From contig NZ_JADPRZ010000001.1 of the NCBI RefSeq assembly GCF_017347095.1, positions 124,001 to 188,000 on the forward strand: a DNA stretch of 64,000 bases. Reading direction: 5' to 3'. The notes below the pieces were generated by a model. The model did not search any database and was not told the DNA's origin. It was given only the letters and a program-made list of their open reading frames with translations. Below are positions 20,591 to 30,593 of this stretch, piece by piece; positions within the stretch are counted from its first letter, which is position 1, and the number at the start of each line of letters is the position of its first letter. The translations under genes were made by a program, and so were the position numbers. Origin of the DNA: Sporosarcina sp. E16_8. GTDB taxonomy: Bacteria > Bacillota > Bacilli > Bacillales_A > Planococcaceae.

Positions 20591-20926
20591 CTACTCATGA
20601 TTTCTTAACGCACTTAACAATTCTTTGATTGTTTCCGATTTTTTATCTGTATCGGTTATGAGCTGCTCAAGATAATCCACAATTTCTGCTCGCTTCTGGA
20701 ATTCCGAAAATAAATTCAACTTCATTTCATAATCTTCAAGCATCGCTTCCGTCCGGCGAACATTGTCATAGACAGCCTGACGCGATACGCCGTATTCACC
20801 AGCAATCTCACCGAGTGAAAGATCTTCCAAATAGTAAAGTTGCATATAAAGTCTCTGTTTATCCGTCAAAAGTGACTGATAAAAATCAAAGAGGAAGTTG
20901 ATGCGTGTCGTTTTTGCAAGCGTCAT
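20591..20926 (-). CDS. ylxM: YlxM-type helix-turn-helix protein of the SRP operon
   Basis: A 111-residue DUF/UPF-type protein with a sigma-70 region 4-like helix-turn-helix: [19 protein letters not shown] (first helices) and [15 protein letters not shown] (recognition helix). It is found before ffh in many Firmicutes and reported to modulate SRP assembly in streptococci. It is first gene of the ylxM-ffh unit, driven by the strong promoter at 20961-20989. Confidence 0.9.
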   Translation of the reverse strand: MTLAKTTRINFLFDFYQSLLTDKQRLYMQLYYLEDLSLGEIAGEYGVSRQAVYDNVRRTEAMLEDYEMKLNLFSEFQKRAEIVDYLEQLITDTDKKSETIKELLSALRNHE

Positions 20927-20960
20927 ACGCTTTGCCTCCCCGCTGTGTTCTTCCTAAGTC

Positions 20961-20989
20961 ATCATAATATGACGACCTCGTGCTGTCAA
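20961..20989 (-). promoter_or_regulatory. Sigma-A promoter of ylxM-ffh
   Basis: Consensus TTGACA (20984-20989) and TATGAT (20961-20966) with a 17-base spacer on the minus strand, 35 bases upstream of ylxM. It is the best promoter match in the window. Confidence 0.78.
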
Positions 20990-20999
20990 GTCATTTTAC

Positions 21000-21053
21000 T
21001 TGTCTGTATCACATTAAAAAGCGTAAACGCCTTGTTTAGGAGCGACAGACACA
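21000..21053 (-). terminator. Probable terminator or nested hairpin after ftsY
   Basis: An outer TGTCTGT / ACAGACA pairing encloses a short hairpin around GCGTTTACGC followed on the minus strand by TTTTTAATG. It is a weaker terminator than others here but correctly placed 20-70 bases after ftsY. Confidence 0.5.
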
Positions 21054-21072
21054 AACTACTAGACATTGAAGC

Positions 21073-22065
21073 CTAGGAGTTATCTTCTTGTTCAAGCCCA
21101 TCCGCAAAAAGACCGTATACATACTTTTCTGGATCAAACGGTTGTAGATCATCCACACCTTCACCGAGTCCAACAAATTTAACAGGGATATTTAATTTTT
21201 TCCTAATAGCAAGTACGATACCGCCTTTTGCTGTACCATCCAACTTGGTTAAGACAATACCCGTAACATTCGTTGCTTCTTTGAATGTCTGCGCTTGGAT
21301 CAATGCATTTTGCCCTGTAGTTGCATCGAGAGCTAGGAGTACTTCATGTGGTGCGCCTTCCACTTCTTTACTAATGACCCGGTGCACTTTTTGAAGTTCG
21401 TTCATCAAATTCACTTTATTTTGGAGCCTTCCCGCGGTATCGCAAATTAGGACATCCACTGACCGATTTTTTGCAGCACGGATTGCGTCGTACATGACCG
21501 CAGCAGGGTCAGACCCTTCCGATTGACGGATAACTTCTACTCCAGCACGTTCGCCCCAGATGACGAGTTGATCGATGGCACCAGCACGGAATGTATCACC
21601 GGCCGCAAGCATAACAGTCTTGCCCTCTGCAATAAGTCGCGCCGCCAACTTCCCTATTGTCGTCGTTTTCCCGACTCCATTAACCCCTACCATCAAGATA
21701 ACAGTCAAACCATCTTCTTGAATGTTCAGCTCACTATCGAGGTCTTCGCCAGCTTGGTAGATTTCAACAAGTTTTTCAGAAATAACCGATTGTATGCCCG
21801 CTGTATCTTTAATATTTTTTCGCTGTACTTCAACTTTGAGTAATTCGATGAGCTCCATGACCGTTTCAAAACCTACATCGGCCTGCAACAGTAACTCTTC
21901 CAATTCCTCGAAGAATTCTTCGTCAATTACTCTGAAGCGCGCAACAAGATCATTCACTTTGGATGTGAACTGATTTCGTGTTTTTGATAAACCATCTTTA
22001 AATTTTTCAGTTACTGCTTCGTTCGTACCCGTGATTTTTTCCTTAAGCTTCTTAAAAAAAGACAA
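21073..22065 (-). CDS. ftsY: SRP receptor FtsY
   Basis: Membrane-associated GTPase that docks SRP-ribosome complexes at the translocon. The protein has 330 residues: a short charged N-terminus (KKLKEKITGTNEAV), NG domain with GVNGVGKTTTIGKLA near 128, DTAGRLQNK and TKLDGTAKGG. The start is a TTG with AAAGGAG about 9 bases upstream. It is last in rnc-smc-ftsY, 14 bases after smc. Confidence 0.96.
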   Translation of the reverse strand: MSFFKKLKEKITGTNEAVTEKFKDGLSKTRNQFTSKVNDLVARFRVIDEEFFEELEELLLQADVGFETVMELIELLKVEVQRKNIKDTAGIQSVISEKLVEIYQAGEDLDSELNIQEDGLTVILMVGVNGVGKTTTIGKLAARLIAEGKTVMLAAGDTFRAGAIDQLVIWGERAGVEVIRQSEGSDPAAVMYDAIRAAKNRSVDVLICDTAGRLQNKVNLMNELQKVHRVISKEVEGAPHEVLLALDATTGQNALIQAQTFKEATNVTGIVLTKLDGTAKGGIVLAIRKKLNIPVKFVGLGEGVDDLQPFDPEKYVYGLFADGLEQEDNS

Positions 22066-22079
22066 CTGTAGTCACTCCT

Positions 22080-25000
22080 TTACATGATTGCTTCTTCCGG
22101 CACCTCGGAAATTTTGACCGAAATGACTCTGGACACGCCTGATTCCTGCATCGTGATTCCATAGAGCACATCCGCACCTTCCATCGTACCCTTCCGATGT
22201 GTGATTACGATGAATTGTGTCTTCTCTGAAAACTTCTTCAGGTATTTACTGTAGCGTATGACATTCGCTTCGTCGAGCGCAGCTTCGACTTCATCTAGAA
22301 TACAAAACGGTACTGGTCGTACTTCGATGATTGAAAACAGCAACGAAATCGCAGTCAATGCACGCTCTCCACCTGATAGAAGGCTTAGACTTTGCAGTTT
22401 TTTCCCCGGCGGTCGCGCGACAATTTCCACACCTGTTTCAAGTAAATCACCAGGTTGCGTAAGTATCAAATCTGCCTCGCCGCCGCCAAACATTTCCTTA
22501 AATACATGTCGGAAACGGTTCTGGACAGCATTGAACGTCGTCAAAAACCGCGTGGTCATTTCAACGTCCATCTCACTCATCGCTTCGTGAAGTGTCATTT
22601 TCGCTTCTAATAAATCATTGCGCTGTTCATCCAAAAAGAGGTGACGTTCAGATACTTCTTCAAACTCCACAATAGCTCCCGGATTAACCGGACCCAAAAC
22701 TGCCAGTTGGCGTTTTAAGGAGTCAACTTTTTCTCTGGTCTTCATTTCATCAAAATCATCCGCAATAATTCCATCTGCAAACAATCCGTATTCAGTTAGA
22801 AGCTGTTGCGTGACTGCTTCATATTTCACTTCGAGTCGTGATAGCACTATAGATACCGCATTCAACGCTGAGACAGTTTCTCCTGTACTACCTCGAAGGT
22901 TTTGAAGCGACGCACTTTTCTCTTCAAGTAAATTTGCAAGCTTCGTGCGGATTTCCCTGTCTGTCCTAATTGATTTCTCAACCAATTTCTTGTCAGCAGA
23001 TGCCCTTTCAATCTCGGTTGCAATTTGTTCAGCGTTCAACTCTCCACCATTTTCGCTACCAGTGAAATACTGCATTTCATCGCGCAAGGAAGTCAATTTT
23101 ACTTTGGCTTGGGTAGATGCAAGTTCCATTTCATCAATTGACACTTGCAGATGTGCTTTTTGTTCACGCAAAACAGCTATGCACTCCCGAAGCTCATTGT
23201 ATCGACTTGTTAATGTGGCCTCTTCGTTCCGCCGATTAGTAGCTAGACGTTCAAGCGATTCCACTTTTGATTGAATTGCTTCTAGTTCACTTTTCACGCG
23301 TGTATGATTTTGATGTAATGCCGCCTTCTTTTCTAACAATTCCGATCCAGTACTCTCGGCACCGCGTCTTCCCATCTCAGTCGATGCTATCTCTATTTCC
23401 ACCGATTTAATGGCGATATCAGTTTCACGAATACCTGATTCCGCTGCCGCAATTTCAATTTGCAGGCTATCTGTCATTTTACGAAACTGATCCACTTCGA
23501 ATATCTGCTTTGCAACTCCCATTTTCGTGTCGCCGATTTTCTTAGTAGCGGACTCAATTGAATCAGCCATACGGGTTAATTGCAGTTGCAACGTTTCGAG
23601 TTCAGCTTTTCTTGTGAAGACGGATGCCTGTCCTTTGACTCCACCACCTGTAAGTGAACCGCCAGCATTCACAACATCCCCATCAAGCGTTACGACACGA
23701 AAACGATAGCCAAGTACTCCCGCAATGGCCGATGCCCCTACAAGCGTTTTTGCGACAATCGTATTGCCAAGTAGGTTTTCAGTTATAAGTGTATATGCGC
23801 CATCAGTCTGCACAAGACGATCGGCAGTTCCAATGTATTCGGGATGCTGTTCAACCGGGCGCAATGCGGCTGGTTGAATTTTTCGGGACTTCATCACGTC
23901 TCTCGGCAGGAATGTTGCCCGTCCGGCGTTCTTCGCTTTTAAGTAGCCGATTGCTTTTCTCGCTTCCGTTTCAGTTGCCGTCACAATATGTTGCATCGCA
24001 CCGCCAAGTGCTGTTTCCACCGCTTTTATATACTCTTTTTCGACGGAAATAAGTTCTGCGACTGCGCCGTCAATACCGGCTAGTTTCCCTGACTTTTTCG
24101 CAACAAGAATCTCTTTTACACCTGAGTAGAAACCAGAAAAATCCGCTTCCATACTTTCAAGAGCACGGACCCTTCCATGCATTTCATGTTGCTTGTTAAG
24201 TGCTTTTTGCATGAGTTCCTGCTGTGATGCAAGTTCATCTTCAGTCTTCCGTAATACCTTTGATAATTCGCGATAAGCCGTATCTGATTCCTTCATTTTT
24301 CGTTTCAAAACAGTTAACGCATTCGCTTTCACAGACTTTTCCTGTGTAAGTTTTTCGTGACGTTCCTGCAAAATAGATGTCTGAAGTATAATTTTTTCGG
24401 ATGAAGACTGTTCCCCTTGGAGACGCTCTTCCGCATGCTTCAAGTCGTTGCGAATCGTGGCTTCCTCGTTCAGTCGATCGATATAAGCCGATTTCAATTC
24501 ATCAATTTCTTTTTCTGTCTCTTTGACGGAGCGTTTCAATATTTGAGAAATACCATCCATCTCAACTCTTGTTTTTTCATATTCTATTTCTGATAGTTGC
24601 TGCTTTTCACGGGCTGTAACAATTTTTTCCGTTAGTGTCGCCAACTCAGTTTCAGTAGTAGCAAGTTCAGTTCGGGACCTTTCAATCAACTGGTCCGCAT
24701 TGCGACGTTTTTCAAGTGATAATAGACGTCTTCCTTCCCACTTCTCTGTCTCTGCACTTGTCACCACAAGTTTTTTTTGTAATGCATCCAGTTGTTCGTC
24801 CATTTTCGCAAGTTCTTTCTTTGCAAACTCGGACGCTTCCTCAGCTTTCCTTGATTCAGCTTCAAGGAAAACCTTCTTCTCCTGAAACTTTTCGGCTTCT
24901 TTCGACCTTTTAAAAATTTCATTACGGAGATTTCCTGCATCAAAGGTTAGCAGAGACACATCTGCTTCACGTGTCTCTTCCGAAAGTATTTTATGTTGTT

Positions 25001-25637
25001 TAGCAGCTTCTGCACTTTTGCGTAATGGCTCGATTCTCGATTCAAGTTCTTTTAAAATGTCAAGCACACGGTCAAGATTATCTTCTGTCTCGAATAATTT
25101 GTGTTCCGCTTTCTTTTTCCTCGTTCTATATTTCAGAACTCCCGCCGCTTCGTCAAAAATGCTTCGTCTGTCTTCTGGACGGCTATTTAAAATTTCATCT
25201 ACGCGCCCCTGAGAAATCATTGAAAATGCTTCTTTCCCAAGTCCCGAATCCATGAACACATCATTGATATCTTTCAGCCGACACTGTTGGCCATTTAAAA
25301 GGTAAGCACTCTCCCCAGATCGAAAAACACGTCTGCTGACGCTGATTTCCGTATAGTCAAGTGGAAAAAGCCCTTTACTATTATCAAGAATAAGCGTCAC
25401 CTCTGCAAAATTAAGTGATTTACGTGAATCACTCCCTGCAAAGATGACATCTTCCATTTTAGAACCACGGAGCGATTTCGCCGACTGTTCGCCAAGAACC
25501 CAACGAATAGCATCTGTAATATTACTTTTTCCACTTCCATTTGGACCAACTACAGCTGTAACACCAGGGACAAAATCTATCGCAATCCGTTCAGCGAATG
25601 ATTTGAACCCCATAATTTCAAGTCTTTTCAAAAACAC
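22080..25637 (-). CDS. smc: Chromosome partition protein Smc
   Basis: Condensin ATPase that organises and separates the chromosome with ScpA and ScpB. The protein has 1185 residues, the expected size. It has Walker A GPNGSGKSNITDAI at about 32, long coiled coils (about 170-500 and 680-1000), a hinge near 510-650 (GVKEILVAKKSGKLAGIDG shortened: LAGIDGAVAELI), the signature LSGGERALTAISLL and Walker B FCILDEVEAALDEAN near the end. A GTG start with AAGGAGAG upstream. Intact throughout. Confidence 0.97.
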   Translation of the reverse strand: MFLKRLEIMGFKSFAERIAIDFVPGVTAVVGPNGSGKSNITDAIRWVLGEQSAKSLRGSKMEDVIFAGSDSRKSLNFAEVTLILDNSKGLFPLDYTEISVSRRVFRSGESAYLLNGQQCRLKDINDVFMDSGLGKEAFSMISQGRVDEILNSRPEDRRSIFDEAAGVLKYRTRKKKAEHKLFETEDNLDRVLDILKELESRIEPLRKSAEAAKQHKILSEETREADVSLLTFDAGNLRNEIFKRSKEAEKFQEKKVFLEAESRKAEEASEFAKKELAKMDEQLDALQKKLVVTSAETEKWEGRRLLSLEKRRNADQLIERSRTELATTETELATLTEKIVTAREKQQLSEIEYEKTRVEMDGISQILKRSVKETEKEIDELKSAYIDRLNEEATIRNDLKHAEERLQGEQSSSEKIILQTSILQERHEKLTQEKSVKANALTVLKRKMKESDTAYRELSKVLRKTEDELASQQELMQKALNKQHEMHGRVRALESMEADFSGFYSGVKEILVAKKSGKLAGIDGAVAELISVEKEYIKAVETALGGAMQHIVTATETEARKAIGYLKAKNAGRATFLPRDVMKSRKIQPAALRPVEQHPEYIGTADRLVQTDGAYTLITENLLGNTIVAKTLVGASAIAGVLGYRFRVVTLDGDVVNAGGSLTGGGVKGQASVFTRKAELETLQLQLTRMADSIESATKKIGDTKMGVAKQIFEVDQFRKMTDSLQIEIAAAESGIRETDIAIKSVEIEIASTEMGRRGAESTGSELLEKKAALHQNHTRVKSELEAIQSKVESLERLATNRRNEEATLTSRYNELRECIAVLREQKAHLQVSIDEMELASTQAKVKLTSLRDEMQYFTGSENGGELNAEQIATEIERASADKKLVEKSIRTDREIRTKLANLLEEKSASLQNLRGSTGETVSALNAVSIVLSRLEVKYEAVTQQLLTEYGLFADGIIADDFDEMKTREKVDSLKRQLAVLGPVNPGAIVEFEEVSERHLFLDEQRNDLLEAKMTLHEAMSEMDVEMTTRFLTTFNAVQNRFRHVFKEMFGGGEADLILTQPGDLLETGVEIVARPPGKKLQSLSLLSGGERALTAISLLFSIIEVRPVPFCILDEVEAALDEANVIRYSKYLKKFSEKTQFIVITHRKGTMEGADVLYGITMQESGVSRVISVKISEVPEEAIM

Positions 25638-25639
25638 GA

Positions 25640-26410
25640 TTAATTCTCTCCTTCAGCCTGCCGCCTCTTTAAATCTTGAATTGCATGGCGGGCTGCTTCT
25701 TGCTCGGCCTCTTTTTTCGATTTCCCGAGACCACTTCCAAGCTGTTGATCGCCAAGTCGCACGACAGTAACGAAACTCTTCGCATGTGCAGGACCTTTCT
25801 CTTCAACGATTTCGTACTGTAATTGACCATTGTTCGTCTGTTGAACGATTTCCTGAAGACGGCTTTTATAATCCATCACATGCGAAAAAGCACCGACACT
25901 AATTTTAGGGAAGACGACTCTTTCAAGGAATGGGATAACCGCCTCCATCCCTTGATCTATGTACAGAGCACCTATAAACGCCTCAAACACGTCAGCGAGC
26001 AATGCAGGGCGCATTCGTCCGCCGGTCTGCTCCTCACCCTTCCCCAGAAGGATAAAGCGACCTAACCCAAGTTCGTTAGAAAACTTAACGAGAGACGGTT
26101 CACAGACAATCGCTGCCCTCAGTTTCGTAAGTTCCCCTTCGGTCATATCAGGCTCAGTCGAATAAAGGAATCGGGACACACCTAATTCAAGGACTGCATC
26201 ACCTAAAAATTCCAATCTTTCATTATCCGTGAAATTTTTTCTCCGATGCTCATTCACATAAGATGAATGTGTAAATGCATTGTACAGTAGTGAATTGTTT
26301 ATGAAATGGACGTTCAATTCATTTTGTAATTCATCAAATTTGTTTCGAACCGCTACGGGTAATAGTGCAATTGCTTTTTTTCCTTTGAAGTTGTTTGTAT
26401 GGGTCATCAT
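25640..26410 (-). CDS. rnc: Ribonuclease III
   Basis: It cuts double-stranded RNA in rRNA processing and mRNA turnover. The protein has 256 residues. The nuclease signature [16 protein letters not shown] is at about 64-79 and the double-stranded RNA-binding domain is C-terminal ([12 protein letters not shown], then [18 protein letters not shown]). Two adjacent ATG codons (26410, 26407) are both possible. It starts the rnc-smc-ftsY operon with a promoter at 26442-26470. Confidence 0.96.
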   Translation of the reverse strand: MMTHTNNFKGKKAIALLPVAVRNKFDELQNELNVHFINNSLLYNAFTHSSYVNEHRRKNFTDNERLEFLGDAVLELGVSRFLYSTEPDMTEGELTKLRAAIVCEPSLVKFSNELGLGRFILLGKGEEQTGGRMRPALLADVFEAFIGALYIDQGMEAVIPFLERVVFPKISVGAFSHVMDYKSRLQEIVQQTNNGQLQYEIVEEKGPAHAKSFVTVVRLGDQQLGSGLGKSKKEAEQEAARHAIQDLKRRQAEGEN

Positions 26411-26441
26411 CGATTCTGCCTTTCAGTACATAATGTTTATA

Positions 26442-26470
26442 ATTTTACCCTTTTCAACGCCACAGTGCAA
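26442..26470 (-). promoter_or_regulatory. Probable sigma-A promoter of rnc-smc-ftsY
   Basis: TTGCAC (26465-26470) and TAAAAT (26442-26447) with a 17-base spacer on the minus strand, 30 bases upstream of rnc. Confidence 0.62.
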
Positions 26471-26489
26471 AAAAAGTTTGCTATAAACC

Positions 26490-26539
26490 CGAAAAAAGAC
26501 ACTTTCAATCCTTTCAAGTAGAAAGGATGAAAGAGTCTC
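26490..26539 (-). terminator. Terminator of the fapR-acpP operon
   Basis: A long hairpin, arms around GACTCTTTCATCCTTTC and GAAAGGATTGAAAGTGTC with few mismatches, followed by TTTTTTC on the minus strand. It lies 15 bases after the acpP stop. Confidence 0.9.
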
Positions 26540-26553
26540 AATCAGAATAGCAA

Positions 26554-26790
26554 TTATTTCACTTTCGTTTCGATATGCGAAACTGCGTCACCGACAGTTG
26601 CAATCTTTTCAGCTTCATCATCGGAAATTTCCAATTCGAACTCATCTTCTAATTCCATTACTAATTCTACGACGTCCAATGAATCTGCGCCTAGATCATC
26701 ACGGAAAGAAGCTTCCATTTTAACTTCACTTTCATCGACGCCAAGGCGGTCGACAATTACTTTAGTTACACGTTCAAGTACTGTTGACAA
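26554..26790 (-). CDS. acpP: Acyl carrier protein
   Basis: It carries growing acyl chains on a 4'-phosphopantetheine arm in fatty acid synthesis. From a TTG at 26790 the protein has 78 residues. The GTG nine bases upstream is part of the AGGAGGTG site itself, so TTG is chosen. The modified Ser37 is in [16 protein letters not shown]. It is last of the fapR-plsX-fabD-fabG group but separated from fabG by 467 bases of tandem repeats. I saw no separate promoter. Confidence 0.95.
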   Translation of the reverse strand: MSTVLERVTKVIVDRLGVDESEVKMEASFRDDLGADSLDVVELVMELEDEFELEISDDEAEKIATVGDAVSHIETKVK

Positions 26791-26814
26791 ATTTGTCACC
26801 TCCTCTCAAGAAAA

Positions 26815-27241
26815 GTGGAAGCGCCTGGTCAGAGGCGACAGGCATAAGACGGGCCGGCGGAGCAGCGTTCTTTGCTGCATAGCCGGACCGACTTATGACC
26901 CGAGCCTCTAGGCGCTGGAACTGGACAACAAAGAAATGTGGAAGGCGTCGTTTAGATGCGGCAGACATAAGACAGATAAAGGAAGGCAGTCTAAGTGCGC
27001 GACGTCCTGTCGCAACGACTGCATGACCTGCATCCTGAAGGCCCAGCGGCGTACTTTGCCGCACGGGCGAGCTGGCTTATGACCGAGCATCTGACGCCTG
27101 GAACTGGACAATAAAGAAAAGCGTAGGCGGCCGCCTTGATGCGACAGGCGCTGGAGGGCTTGAAGATAAAGGCGCTTTTTGCCTTTATCAGCAAGACCGA
27201 AGCGACCCGAGCATCTGGCCGCCGGAGCTAGACAACAAAAG
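26815..27241 (+). repeat. Family 1 modular hairpin repeat, three tandem copies (D1-D3)
   Basis: Three units at about 26815-26930, 26937-27113 and 27121-27238, each ending GGARCTRGACAAYAAAG. Outer stems differ but stay paired: AGCGCCT/AGGCGCT, GGCGTC/GACGCC, GGCGGCC/GGCCGCC. Core hairpins are GCAGC/GCTGC, GCGGC/GCCGC and AAAGGC/GCCTTT. D2 has an inserted module with GCGAC-gtcct-GTCGC. The array fills the fabG-acpP gap inside what should be one operon. Small minus-strand reading frames across it are translated repeat. Confidence 0.9.
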
Positions 27242-27257
27242 CGTGTAAACGCCTCTA

Positions 27258-28004
27258 TTACATTACCATACCGCCATCTACATGAATCGTCTGACCCGTA
27301 ATATAAACCGCATCCTCCGATAATAAGAACAAGACAGTACGTGCTACATCTTCGGGTCTGCCAAGCTTACCAAGCGGGATGACCGATAACATCTGACTCT
27401 TCACTTCTTCACTAAGTGCATCCGTCATATCCGTCGTAATGAAACCAGGTGCTACCGCGTTTACATTAATGTTGCGTGAAGCAAGTTCTTTTGCCGCTGT
27501 CTTTGTAAAACCGATGACGCCAGCTTTTGCTGCTACATAGTTTGCTTGTCCAGGATTTCCAGACACACCGACAATTGATGCAACGTTGACGATTCTTCCC
27601 GCGCGTTGTCTCATCATTTGACGCGTGACACCTTTTGTACAAAGAAAAACGCCTTTTAAATTGATATTAATGACATCATCCCACTCGTCTTCTTTCATAC
27701 GCATGAGCAAATTGTCTCTCGTGATTCCTGCATTATTGACAAGGATGTCAATTGACCCAAACATCTCCAAGGTTTTATCGACCATGTTTTTAACATCATC
27801 AGCATTGGATACATCTGCCTGAATAGCAAATGCTTCTCCGCCCGATTCTATAATCAACTTAACGACGTCATCTGCTTTATCCTTACTACCACTGTAGTTG
27901 ACAGCAACACGAGCGCCTTCTTTAGCAAGAAGCAGTGCAATTTCACGGCCAATTCCACGTGACGCTCCCGTGACAATCGCGGATTTTCCATCAAATCTAC
28001 CCAT
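27258..28004 (-). CDS. fabG: 3-oxoacyl-ACP reductase FabG
   Basis: NADPH-dependent reductase of the fatty acid elongation cycle. From the ATG at 28004 the protein has 248 residues, beginning [19 protein letters not shown]. The short-chain dehydrogenase signature is complete: [12 protein letters not shown], Ser in SIVGVSG and YVAAK. The start shares one base with the fabD stop (TAATG), which supports it over a GTG nine bases upstream. Confidence 0.96.
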   Translation of the reverse strand: MGRFDGKSAIVTGASRGIGREIALLLAKEGARVAVNYSGSKDKADDVVKLIIESGGEAFAIQADVSNADDVKNMVDKTLEMFGSIDILVNNAGITRDNLLMRMKEDEWDDVININLKGVFLCTKGVTRQMMRQRAGRIVNVASIVGVSGNPGQANYVAAKAGVIGFTKTAAKELASRNINVNAVAPGFITTDMTDALSEEVKSQMLSVIPLGKLGRPEDVARTVLFLLSEDAVYITGQTIHVDGGMVM

Positions 28005-28948
28005 TACGACCACCCTTTCGAAGCTTTGATTACAGTTTGTAATGTCTCTTCATTATAGACTGGGAATACCGTTGCACTCCGGTCAATCTTTTTAATGAGA
28101 CCACTCAATACTTTTCCTGGACCACATTCGATGAAATGCGTAACGCCAAGGTCAAGCAATGTACGTACAGAATCTTCCCAAAGCACCGGGGAATAAAGTT
28201 GTTCAACAAGGAAGCCTTTTATATCATCGCGATTAGTAACGACAGAAGCATTCACATTAGCAACAACAGGAGTGGATGCATCCTTCATCTCGACCTCATC
28301 AAGCGCCGACCGCAGTTTTTCTGCCGCCGGTTGCATAAGTGAAGAGTGAAATGGTCCACTTACATCCAGAGGAATCGCTCTTTTCGCGCCCGCTTCTTTC
28401 AATTGGACACACGCTATCTCGACGCCTGCTTTCGTACCGGAAATAACAATTTGACCCGGACAATTCAAGTTTGCCGGTTGGACGGCAAAGCCATCTGCTG
28501 TAATGGCATCTGTTACTTCTTTTAACTTCTGCCCATCAAGTCCAAGAATTGCCGCCATTGCCCCTTCACCAGCAGGCACAGCCTCATTCATGTACAAGCC
28601 CCGCTTATGAACGACTGACACACCGTCTTCAAATGACATTACACCTGACGCAACGAGCGCTGTGTATTCTCCAAGGCTGTGCCCTGCCGTAAAGTCTGGC
28701 GTAACGCCTTCGTCTATCAATCGCGAAGCAATCATCGATCCGACCGTAAGAAGTGCTGGCTGCGCATTGTATGTCAGCGTCAGTTCATCTTGAGGTCCTT
28801 CTAGAATTAATTGACTAAGTTGGAAATCAAGTACATGATCTGCCTGTTCTAAGAACTGCTTACTTTTATCATACGTTTCCACGAACTCTTTTCCCATACC
28901 AACCGATTGTGAACCTTGTCCTGGGAAAATGAATGCAATCTTCGTCAT
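28004..28948 (-). CDS. fabD: Malonyl-CoA:ACP transacylase FabD
   Basis: It transfers malonyl groups from CoA to ACP. The protein has 314 residues, with [12 protein letters not shown] at the start and the nucleophile Ser91 in [10 protein letters not shown]; the catalytic His is in GPFHSSLM. The ATG at 28948 overlaps the plsX stop by one base (TGATG) and has GGTGG 7 bases upstream, preferred over the TTG at 28951. Confidence 0.96.
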   Translation of the reverse strand: MTKIAFIFPGQGSQSVGMGKEFVETYDKSKQFLEQADHVLDFQLSQLILEGPQDELTLTYNAQPALLTVGSMIASRLIDEGVTPDFTAGHSLGEYTALVASGVMSFEDGVSVVHKRGLYMNEAVPAGEGAMAAILGLDGQKLKEVTDAITADGFAVQPANLNCPGQIVISGTKAGVEIACVQLKEAGAKRAIPLDVSGPFHSSLMQPAAEKLRSALDEVEMKDASTPVVANVNASVVTNRDDIKGFLVEQLYSPVLWEDSVRTLLDLGVTHFIECGPGKVLSGLIKKIDRSATVFPVYNEETLQTVIKASKGWS

Positions 28949-29937
28949 CAATTTTCCACCTTCCTTATCGTTTCACGAATTGTTCCACAAACATCATACT
29001 CCACCATCGTTCTCGCTTGCCGAACGGCGTTCAATATAGCATTTGCGTTTGAAGAACCATGTGCTTTGATAACAGGTGAATTCAAACCAAATAAGCCTGC
29101 CCCGCCATATTCCGTGTAATCCATTTTGTTTTTCAGTCCGCGCAAATCATCTTTCACAAGTGCTGCAGACAGTTTTGATTTCAATGAAGCGCCATACACT
29201 TCTTTCAACATAGAGAAGAAAGCAGATGCAGTTCCTTCAAGCGTTTTGAGAACCATATTACCCGTGAATCCGTCTGTAATAACGACGTCCGCAACGCCTG
29301 TTAGCAAATCACGTGATTCGACGTTACCGACAAAATTAATGGGCGCTTTTGAAAGCAGGTCAAAAGCTGCCTTCGTCAATTCATTCCCTTTTCCTTCTTC
29401 GGTTCCGATATTTAGTAAGCCGACGCGCGGATTTACAAGCCCCCGTACCTTTTCGGCGTAGATACTTCCCATAACCGCATATTGTTCAAGATGAGATGGC
29501 TTCGCATCTGCATTTGCGCCAAGATCCAGCATGACAAATCCTTTTCCGTCAATTGTAGGAAGTGTCGGTGCTAAGGCAGGTCTCTCAATACCGTCAATCC
29601 TACCCACGATGAATAGCCCTGCCGCCATTAAAGCACCTGTATTGCCTGCAGAAACGCAAGCTGAAGCCTCGCCATCTTTAACAGCTTGAGCCATCCTTAC
29701 CATTGACGCATCTTTTTTTCGGCGGATAGCACGAACCGGCTCATCGTCTGGTTCAATTTTTTCTGTACAGTGAATGACTTTTAGTCGGGCATGTTCCTTC
29801 AGATAAGGCGCCATTGCCTGTTCATCACCATAAATATGTATGCTTATATCATCGAATTCAGCGAGACTTTTAAGTGCGCCGGCAATAATTTCACCAGGCG
29901 CATGATCTCCGCCCATTCCATCTACAGCTATGATCAT
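28948..29937 (-). CDS. plsX: Phosphate acyltransferase PlsX
   Basis: It makes acyl-phosphate from acyl-ACP, the first step towards phosphatidic acid through PlsY. The protein has 329 residues, with [14 protein letters not shown] at the start, [12 protein letters not shown] and [13 protein letters not shown], the family motifs. It overlaps fapR by four bases, and its product links the FapR-controlled fatty acid genes to phospholipid synthesis. Confidence 0.96.
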   Translation of the reverse strand: MIIAVDGMGGDHAPGEIIAGALKSLAEFDDISIHIYGDEQAMAPYLKEHARLKVIHCTEKIEPDDEPVRAIRRKKDASMVRMAQAVKDGEASACVSAGNTGALMAAGLFIVGRIDGIERPALAPTLPTIDGKGFVMLDLGANADAKPSHLEQYAVMGSIYAEKVRGLVNPRVGLLNIGTEEGKGNELTKAAFDLLSKAPINFVGNVESRDLLTGVADVVITDGFTGNMVLKTLEGTASAFFSMLKEVYGASLKSKLSAALVKDDLRGLKNKMDYTEYGGAGLFGLNSPVIKAHGSSNANAILNAVRQARTMVEYDVCGTIRETIRKVEN

Positions 29938-30512
29938 TTTAATTCCCCCTGCTTCCTATCAGTCGTCCGGTACATGTGAAATTCGCCAGTGAATACCGTT
30001 TCGTCATTGACCGTCGATGCGACCATAACTAATGTCCGCTTCTCTCCCAGACTTTCTTTCTTCACTTCTGCACGTGCAACAACTCTATCGCCAGCTTTCA
30101 CCGGTTTCAAAAAGTTAATGGTCGACTTCACAGTCAAAGCAAGATCATCATTCATAACGGCGACAGCAAGCGAGTTTGCCTGGGCAAATAGATGATGTCC
30201 ACGCGCAATTCCGTTACGCTGAAACACATGATCTTCGGTCACATCAAATATCGACAACGCCCTCTTATCGAGTTCCATATCAACGATATCCCCAAAGACT
30301 TCGTCGGAATGAAGGGACTTCACTTCTTCTTTCATCGTTCGGGACGCAACCGTTTTCAACCGTTCCCGCAGTTCAGGAATTCCACGCTCAAGCCTATCCA
30401 ATCGGATCGTCTGGACACTTACAGTAAAATGTTCCGACAATTCTTCATCTGTCAAGAACGGATTTTCTTCAAGCAACTTTCCAAGCAGTCGTTGCCTTTC
30501 CTTTTTAGGCAT
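29934..30512 (-). CDS. fapR: Malonyl-CoA-responsive lipid repressor FapR
   Basis: It represses fatty acid and phospholipid genes and is released by malonyl-CoA. The protein has 192 residues from the ATG at 30512; a TTG two codons upstream has slightly better spacing to GGAAGGTG and cannot be excluded. The DeoR-like helix-turn-helix (about 20-55: [20 protein letters not shown]) is followed by a hot-dog ligand domain with [20 protein letters not shown]. The operator at 30535-30553 lies at its own promoter, giving autoregulation. Confidence 0.95.
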   Translation of the reverse strand: MPKKERQRLLGKLLEENPFLTDEELSEHFTVSVQTIRLDRLERGIPELRERLKTVASRTMKEEVKSLHSDEVFGDIVDMELDKRALSIFDVTEDHVFQRNGIARGHHLFAQANSLAVAVMNDDLALTVKSTINFLKPVKAGDRVVARAEVKKESLGEKRTLVMVASTVNDETVFTGEFHMYRTTDRKQGELK

Positions 30513-30534
30513 TCTCAATCGTTTCACCTTCCGG

Positions 30535-30553
30535 ATTAGCACTTGGTACTAAT
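30535..30553 (-). promoter_or_regulatory. FapR operator
   Basis: Near-perfect inverted repeat attagcacttggtactaat: half-sites ATTAG(T/C)AC and GT(A/G)CTAAT, one mismatched pair. It overlaps the expected transcription start of the fapR promoter and has the form of the known FapR box. It should repress the whole fapR-plsX-fabD-fabG operon. Confidence 0.88.
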
Positions 30554-30556
30554 AGC

Positions 30557-30585
30557 AGTATATAAAAATAGGAAAAAGAAAGCAA
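30557..30585 (-). promoter_or_regulatory. Sigma-A promoter of the fapR operon
   Basis: TTGCTT (30580-30585) and TATACT (30557-30562) with a 17-base spacer on the minus strand, immediately upstream of the operator. Confidence 0.72.
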
Positions 30586-30593
30586 GCACTGAA

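Noticed and set aside
26774-27194. Three overlapping minus-strand reading frames of 67-96 codons in the fabG-acpP gap
   Set aside because: They are translations of the tandem repeat array, without ribosome sites or known protein similarity; the hairpin structure explains the sequence.
26815-27241. CRISPR array
   Set aside because: Units are 115-180 bases, structured, unequal and only three; there are no short identical repeats with unique spacers and no cas genes.
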